Assembly (NCBI GenBank): GCA_964539115.1
Contig: CAZIHY010000101.1
Coordinates: forward strand, 1 to 6,746
DNA: 6,746 nucleotides
Origin: CAKSXP01 sp964539115
Lineage (GTDB): Bacteria; Bacillota; Clostridia; Oscillospirales; Oscillospiraceae
Direction: 5' to 3'
The stretch's first letter is position 1; the number at the start of each line of letters is the position of its first letter. The position numbers and the translations under genes were made by a program. Below the pieces are notes generated by a model, which saw only the letters and a program-made list of their open reading frames with translations, did no database searches and was not told where the DNA came from. Of the stretch, positions 5,357 through 6,746 are shown piece by piece.

Positions 5357-5385
5357 TGGAAATCCGGACTTATATATGGTAGAGT
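5357..5385 (+). promoter_or_regulatory. Possible promoter for the M16 peptidase gene
   Basis: Best candidate: TGGAAA (5357-5362), 17 bases, then extended -10 TGGTAGAGT (5377-5385). Both hexamers match consensus at 4 of 6 positions. An alternative pairs TTGCTG (5345-5350) with TTATAT (5370-5375), with a poor 19-base spacing. A promoter is expected here because a strong terminator lies just upstream. Confidence 0.35.
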
Positions 5386-5423
5386 AACATTAAGTTAACA
5401 GCAGATAATAAGAGGGCGATCGG

Positions 5424-5480
5424 ATGAAAAACAGGCTGAAAAGCTTTAAGCGATTGCCGCGGCGCCCATTCGCCGGATGA
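5424..5480 (+). CDS. Candidate 18-codon basic leader ORF in front of the M16 peptidase
   Basis: ATG at 5424 with AGAGGG (5411-5416) 7 bases upstream encodes MKNRLKSFKRLPRRPFAG and stops at TGA 5478-5480. Seven of 18 residues are Lys or Arg. The frame is the same as that of the M16 gene, which starts 21 bases later, so only the TGA separates them. TGA is the normal stop of two other genes here (the SGNH and cyclophilin genes), so read-through is unlikely. A 5-bp GC hairpin (5460-5464/5471-5475) covers its last codons. It may be a translated leader, a remnant of a longer N-terminus, or chance; no known leader peptide is recognised. Confidence 0.3.
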   Translation: MKNRLKSFKRLPRRPFAG

Positions 5481-5501
5481 TCGAAAGAGAGGGTCTCACA
5501 A

Positions 5502-6746
5502 ATGTATGAAAAACTGACGCTGCCCAACGGCGTGCGCATCGTATATGAACACATTGACCATGTCCGCAGCGTTTCCGCCGGCATTTTCGTTGGGGTTGGT
5601 TCGCGCTTTGAGCGCCCCGCGGAAAACGGCGCGGCGCATTACATCGAGCATATGCTCTTCAAGGGGACGGACACGCGCACGGCCTCGGAACTGGCATTTG
5701 AGATGGACGCGGTCGGCGGGCAGATAAACGCCTGCACGACGCGTGACAGCACCTGCTTCTACGCCCGCGTGCTGGACAGCCATCTCGAACGCGCGGCCGA
5801 CGTGCTGTGCGACATGTTCTTCAATTCCCGCTTCGACGAGGCGGACGTTCTCAGCGAGCGCGGCGTGATAAACGAGGAGATCGACATGTACGACGATGCG
5901 CCGGAGGACGTGGTCGTTGAAAAGCTGATGGCAAAGTGCTTCCCCGGCGCGCTGGGCCGTCCGATACTCGGCCGCCCCTCTACGCTTGAAAAGCTCGACA
6001 GCAAGGCGCTGCGTGCGTTCAAGGCGGAGCACTACACACCGGAGCGCATTGTCGTCGTGCTCTGCGGCTCCTTCGGCGACGAGGCGGTCTCCGAGCTTGC
6101 CGCGCGCTTTTCCGGACTGGAGCCGAAAAAGGCGCGCCGGCCGTCAAAGGGAGTATACCGCCCCGCGGTATACGTCAAAAAGAAGGCTACCGAGCAGAAT
6201 CAGCTCTGTCTCGGCTTCGAGGGCACGACCGTCTCCGACCCGGACCGGTATTCCCACCAGCTTATGTCGCTGATACTCGGTGGAGGGATGTCCTCGCGCC
6301 TGTTCCAGTCCGTACGCGAGAAGAATGGGCTTTGCTATTCGATATATTCCTTCACCTCGTCGTTCTCGGACACGGGGCTCTTCGGTGTTGCAACGGCGCT
6401 TGACCGCGAAAACGACCGCCGTGCAGTGGCGCTCATCCGCGACGAGCTGGACAGGCTGCGCAATGAGGGCGTGACCGCGGAGGAGCTGGACAGGGTACGC
6501 GAGCAGGCGAAGTCAAATATAGTGATCGGCATGGAGTCCACGTCCGCACGTATGAACCGTCTTGGCTACGGCGAGTTGATGCATGGGCGCAGCGTTGATG
6601 AAAACGAGCTCATAAGGCTGTACGACAGCGTGACGCGTCAGGACATTCTGCGCTCCGCTCAGCGGCTGCTGAACCCGGAGAGCATGAGCTTTTCCGCCGT
6701 CGGGCGGCTCGCTCCGACAGAGGAGTATTTGAGGGTTTTTGAATAA
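5502..6746 (+). CDS. M16-family zinc metallopeptidase (insulinase/processing peptidase-like)
   Basis: A complete 414-aa protein ending at the last base of the window. The N-terminal domain (about 1-195) carries the inverted zinc motif HYIEH (46-50, HXXEH: His46 and His50 bind zinc, Glu49 is catalytic), in the setting NGAAHYIEHMLFKGT. The third ligand is expected in INEEIDMYDD (123-132), about 76 residues on at Glu126. The C-terminal domain (about 220-414) has GGGMSSRLFQSVREKNGLCYSIYS (260-283), the conserved Arg/Tyr segment of single-chain bacterial members (YmxG/PepR type). There is no signal peptide, so it is cytoplasmic, and length is normal for M16B. AGAGGG (5488-5493) with spacing 8 supports the ATG. 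In Bacillus the related ymxG gene lies near pnp; that context is absent here. The natural substrate is unknown. A paired M16 gene could follow beyond the window. Confidence 0.95.
   Translation: MYEKLTLPNGVRIVYEHIDHVRSVSAGIFVGVGSRFERPAENGAAHYIEHMLFKGTDTRTASELAFEMDAVGGQINACTTRDSTCFYARVLDSHLERAADVLCDMFFNSRFDEADVLSERGVINEEIDMYDDAPEDVVVEKLMAKCFPGALGRPILGRPSTLEKLDSKALRAFKAEHYTPERIVVVLCGSFGDEAVSELAARFSGLEPKKARRPSKGVYRPAVYVKKKATEQNQLCLGFEGTTVSDPDRYSHQLMSLILGGGMSSRLFQSVREKNGLCYSIYSFTSSFSDTGLFGVATALDRENDRRAVALIRDELDRLRNEGVTAEELDRVREQAKSNIVIGMESTSARMNRLGYGELMHGRSVDENELIRLYDSVTRQDILRSAQRLLNPESMSFSAVGRLAPTEEYLRVFE

Noticed and set aside
5424..5501. UGA recoding that would fuse the mini-ORF to the M16 peptidase
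   Set aside because: TGA is the ordinary stop codon of the SGNH and cyclophilin genes in this window, there is no selenocysteine-like context, and the peptidase has its own ribosome binding site and a full-length N-terminus.
5496..6032. Minus-strand open frame (178 codons) opposite the M16 gene
   Set aside because: Overlaps the HXXEH-encoding region of a clear peptidase; biased composition and no start signal.

Overview
The window looks like chromosomal DNA from a GC-rich member of the Clostridia (Firmicutes), probably a gut-type Oscillospiraceae/Ruminococcaceae or Christensenellales relative. The reasons are strong AGGAGG-type ribosome binding sites, short U-tract terminators, canonical -35/-10 promoters, several Cys-lipobox lipoproteins, a DUF4358-type lipoprotein (a family I associate with these Firmicutes), and GC-biased codon use in most genes. 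The species cannot be fixed from the sequence alone.

Layout. (1) Positions 1-1011 form a divergent pair: the first 76 codons of an XRE-type HTH repressor on the minus strand, cut by the window edge, and an unrecognised 184-aa protein on the plus strand. The region between them holds a clear plus-strand promoter surrounded by four ATTGAC half-sites, which suggests repressor/target control. This part is visibly more AT-rich than the rest and looks like accessory DNA. (2) A strong hairpin at 1030-1064 separates it from a minus-strand secreted cyclophilin-type peptidyl-prolyl isomerase lipoprotein (1077-1718). (3) Back-to-back promoters in 1719-1865 serve the isomerase and a plus-strand GTP-dependent phosphoenolpyruvate carboxykinase (1866-3626), which has its own terminator. 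The pck -10 region and start site carry a perfect 8+8 inverted repeat and two sequences resembling Bacillus CcpN boxes. (4) After a 308-bp gap, a two-gene operon encodes an SGNH/GDSL-family lipoprotein and a DUF4358-type lipoprotein (3935-5275), with a near-ideal promoter in front and an intrinsic terminator behind. (5) The window ends exactly at the stop codon of a complete M16-family (HXXEH) zinc peptidase gene (5502-6746). It is preceded by an 18-codon basic mini-ORF that has its own Shine-Dalgarno and lies in the same frame as the peptidase.

Function. Most units appear to be independently transcribed: central metabolism (pck), envelope protein folding (isomerase), envelope polymer modification (SGNH + DUF4358, inferred) and proteolysis (M16). 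Several obvious long start choices are wrong. For the isomerase and pck, the upstream ATGs lie inside or ahead of the promoters; for the hypothetical protein, the first ATG abuts the ribosome binding site. I have corrected these. I see no rRNA, tRNA, CRISPR array, insertion sequence or known riboswitch. The most worthwhile leads are the divergent XRE/hypothetical pair with its operator array, the putative gluconeogenic repressor sites at pck, the in-frame mini-ORF before the M16 gene, and the SGNH-DUF4358 lipoprotein pair.
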